Positions 62,791 to 64,000 of a stretch of 64,000 nt of DNA are shown piece after piece; the stretch's first letter is position 1, and each line of letters begins with the position of its first letter. This stretch comes from Verrucomicrobiota bacterium. Lineage in GTDB: Bacteria; Verrucomicrobiota; Verrucomicrobiia; Opitutales; Opitutaceae. The translations under genes and the position numbers were made by a program. The stretch is taken from assembly GCA_028293545.1 (NCBI GenBank), contig JAQGOP010000050.1, positions 62,001-126,000 of the forward strand. The letters are read 5' to 3'. A model generated the notes under the pieces. That model was not told where the DNA came from. It made no database searches and saw nothing but the letters and a program-made list of their open reading frames with translations.

Positions 62791-63747
62791 ATGCCCGACC
62801 TGACGTCGCGAGGTGAAGGAATTGCACGACGGTTGCGCCTCGCACTTGCGGTAGTGGCGCTGGTGGGCGGCGTAAGGCTGGGTGCTTCAGCTGGGGGTCG
62901 GGAAGCAGGAGGGGCCCGGGCGGTTGCCAACGCTCCCGGTGCATTTCCTGTCATGGAAGAGGCCCTCGGCCTCATGGCCGCTGCCGAACAGGGTGACCGG
63001 AGCCAGCTCGCGCGGATGAGGATCCTTGTTTCCGTGGTGCGCGGAGACCAAAATATCCTTGAATATGACCGTTACGTGCTGGTCGCCCGGCTCCGGGCGC
63101 TCGACCTGCCGTCGTCGGAGGTCGGGAGGGCAAAGAAGTTCGCAGCCTATGCCGAGGAGGCGCGAAAATTGATTGGCGAGTTTCCGAACCAGACCGACCC
63201 TTTCGTCTCGCTCCTCGCGCTCGCCGAGGATTCGTCGGACACACCCGCGGCGGGTCAGCTGGCGCTTGAACTAGTAGAATCAAACGCTCCATTGGCCGTG
63301 AAGGTTGGGGCTGGCCGTCTCCTCGATCGCGAGGCCATGGTTGGGACCTCGATCGATTTTTCGCTGACGGATTTTGAAGGACGGATCATCTCCCTTGCCA
63401 AACTGAAAGGAAAATCAGTCGTCGTTTATGTCTGGACCGCCCAAGGTCCAGGCGCCGCCGACTGGGTGCGACGGCTGGTGGATGAGGCCGATGACAAGAC
63501 GGTTGCCATCGGGATCAATTTCGACCGCGACGTGGCTGCGGCCCGCGCGGAAATCGCCCGAGTTGCTCCCGATTCGATCCAGATTTACGAGCCGTTGGGG
63601 ATGGAAGCCGCGGCGGTCGCGGTCCTCAAGTTGGCCCGCTGTCCCTCGGTTTACCTGATCGACCGAAACGGAGTGTTGCGCGATGTTCACGGGCTCGAGC
63701 GTTTTTCTGAGAAAATTGCCCTCATGCGGGAGTCGCTCCACCCATGA
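62791..63747 (+). CDS. Exported thioredoxin-fold protein without CxxC
   Basis: A 318-residue protein. A signal peptide follows ATG 62791 (LRLALAVVALVGGVRLGASA). A helical region of about 150 residues comes next, then an AhpC/TlpA-like thioredoxin fold from about residue 185: GTSIDFSLTDFEGRIISLAKLKGKSVVVYVWTAQGPGAAD in pieces, AIGINFDRD, and RCPSVYLIDRNGVLRDVHG. The redox CxxC position reads TAQGPG, so it is not a disulfide reductase. The stop overlaps the start of the next gene (ATGA). Family relatives with TlpA-like folds are common on verrucomicrobial surfaces; role unknown. Confidence 0.75.
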   Translation: MPDLTSRGEGIARRLRLALAVVALVGGVRLGASAGGREAGGARAVANAPGAFPVMEEALGLMAAAEQGDRSQLARMRILVSVVRGDQNILEYDRYVLVARLRALDLPSSEVGRAKKFAAYAEEARKLIGEFPNQTDPFVSLLALAEDSSDTPAAGQLALELVESNAPLAVKVGAGRLLDREAMVGTSIDFSLTDFEGRIISLAKLKGKSVVVYVWTAQGPGAADWVRRLVDEADDKTVAIGINFDRDVAAARAEIARVAPDSIQIYEPLGMEAAAVAVLKLARCPSVYLIDRNGVLRDVHGLERFSEKIALMRESLHP

Positions 63748-64000
63748 GCCGCTTCACTCGCTGGTGGCATTCCATCGTGCTGGGATGTGTGTCGGTAGCC
63801 GGCCTCCAGGCCCAGCCATCGGTGTCGATCACGGCGCCAAGCACGATCGGGACGGGCGCCACTTATCCGATTAGCGTCACGGCCACGGATGCGAGTGGTC
63901 ATCTTATCACCCTTACGGTTAACCGCAACGGCGTCTACTGGGCGAGCGCTTCGTCCGTCGTCGGCCAACCCTCTCGGTTTAATTTGACGGTTAGCGGCAA
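63744..64000 (+). CDS. N-terminal part of an exported Ig-like/surface protein
   Basis: The frame starts with ATG at 63744, overlapping the previous stop, and runs off the right edge. A signal peptide (SIVLGCVSVAGLQAQ) is followed by PSVSITAPSTIGTGATYPIS and repeated Thr/Ser/Val strands typical of bacterial Ig-like or Big domains. Probably a large adhesin or cell-wall-associated protein made together with the thioredoxin-fold protein. Confidence 0.65.
   Translation, partial: MSRFTRWWHSIVLGCVSVAGLQAQPSVSITAPSTIGTGATYPISVTATDASGHLITLTVNRNGVYWASASSVVGQPSRFNLTVSG

Overview
The window is high-GC DNA that reads like a chromosome segment of a Verrucomicrobiota bacterium, most likely an Opitutaceae relative. 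This is inference. It rests on dense palindromic REP-like repeats built on GCAGGCGGCCCGCCTGC, on a repeat-bearing surface protein whose C-terminal domains look verrucomicrobial, and on the style of the catabolic clusters. Housekeeping genes (rpsB-tsf, htpG, initiator tRNA, tRNA-Ser, the UbiB kinase and liv transporter genes) show that this is chromosome and not a plasmid.

Layout. 1-6.5 kb: a divergent catabolic cluster with a partial protein of possible DegT type, two amidohydrolase-fold proteins (one without its metal ligands), an SDR, a Schiff-base aldolase-type DHDPS homologue, an M20 peptidase and a GH51 arabinofuranosidase. 6.6-15.4 kb: UbiB-type kinase, methyltransferase, exopolysaccharide-type sugar transferase, MFS permease, rpsB-tsf with a terminator, and a DNA alkylation repair protein. 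15.5-21.7 kb: an accessory patch with a LysR/DHA2 efflux pair, three gene fragments (glutaredoxin, dihydrofolate reductase family, universal stress protein), a membrane protein, an unusual enolase paralogue overlapping a phosphotransferase gene, and an IS5-type transposase remnant close to the initiator tRNA. 22.2-31 kb: a tricarballylate-type utilisation locus (exported MmgE/PrpD protein and LysR regulator one way; TonB-dependent receptor and tcuABC the other way, with the receptor gene overlapping tcuA). 31-34 kb: small proteins and tRNA-Ser. 34-41.6 kb: a large NHL-repeat exported protein and two overlapping sensor kinase genes. 41.7-48.5 kb: an exported tricorn-like protease opposite an exported M3 peptidase, then a YdeI-like protein. 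48.6-52.2 kb: a short Hsp70 and HtpG. 52.4-58.8 kb: a complete Liv-type branched-chain amino acid ABC transporter with two binding proteins and a four-helix-bundle gene lodged inside it. 59-64 kb: an LptF/G permease, DgkA-type kinase, a SeqA homologue, a transposase scrap, a LuxR-type response regulator, and the start of an exported thioredoxin-fold/Ig-like surface gene pair.

The most interesting points are the SeqA-like protein outside its usual gammaproteobacterial range, the receptor-tcuABC coupling with a Tat-exported PrpD protein, the enolase paralogue with His-to-Ala and Glu-to-Asp active-site changes coupled to a kinase, the amidohydrolase pair in which one partner lost its metal site, and REP elements that supply the stop codons of at least three genes. 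All family names come from reading the protein sequences; no database search was run.
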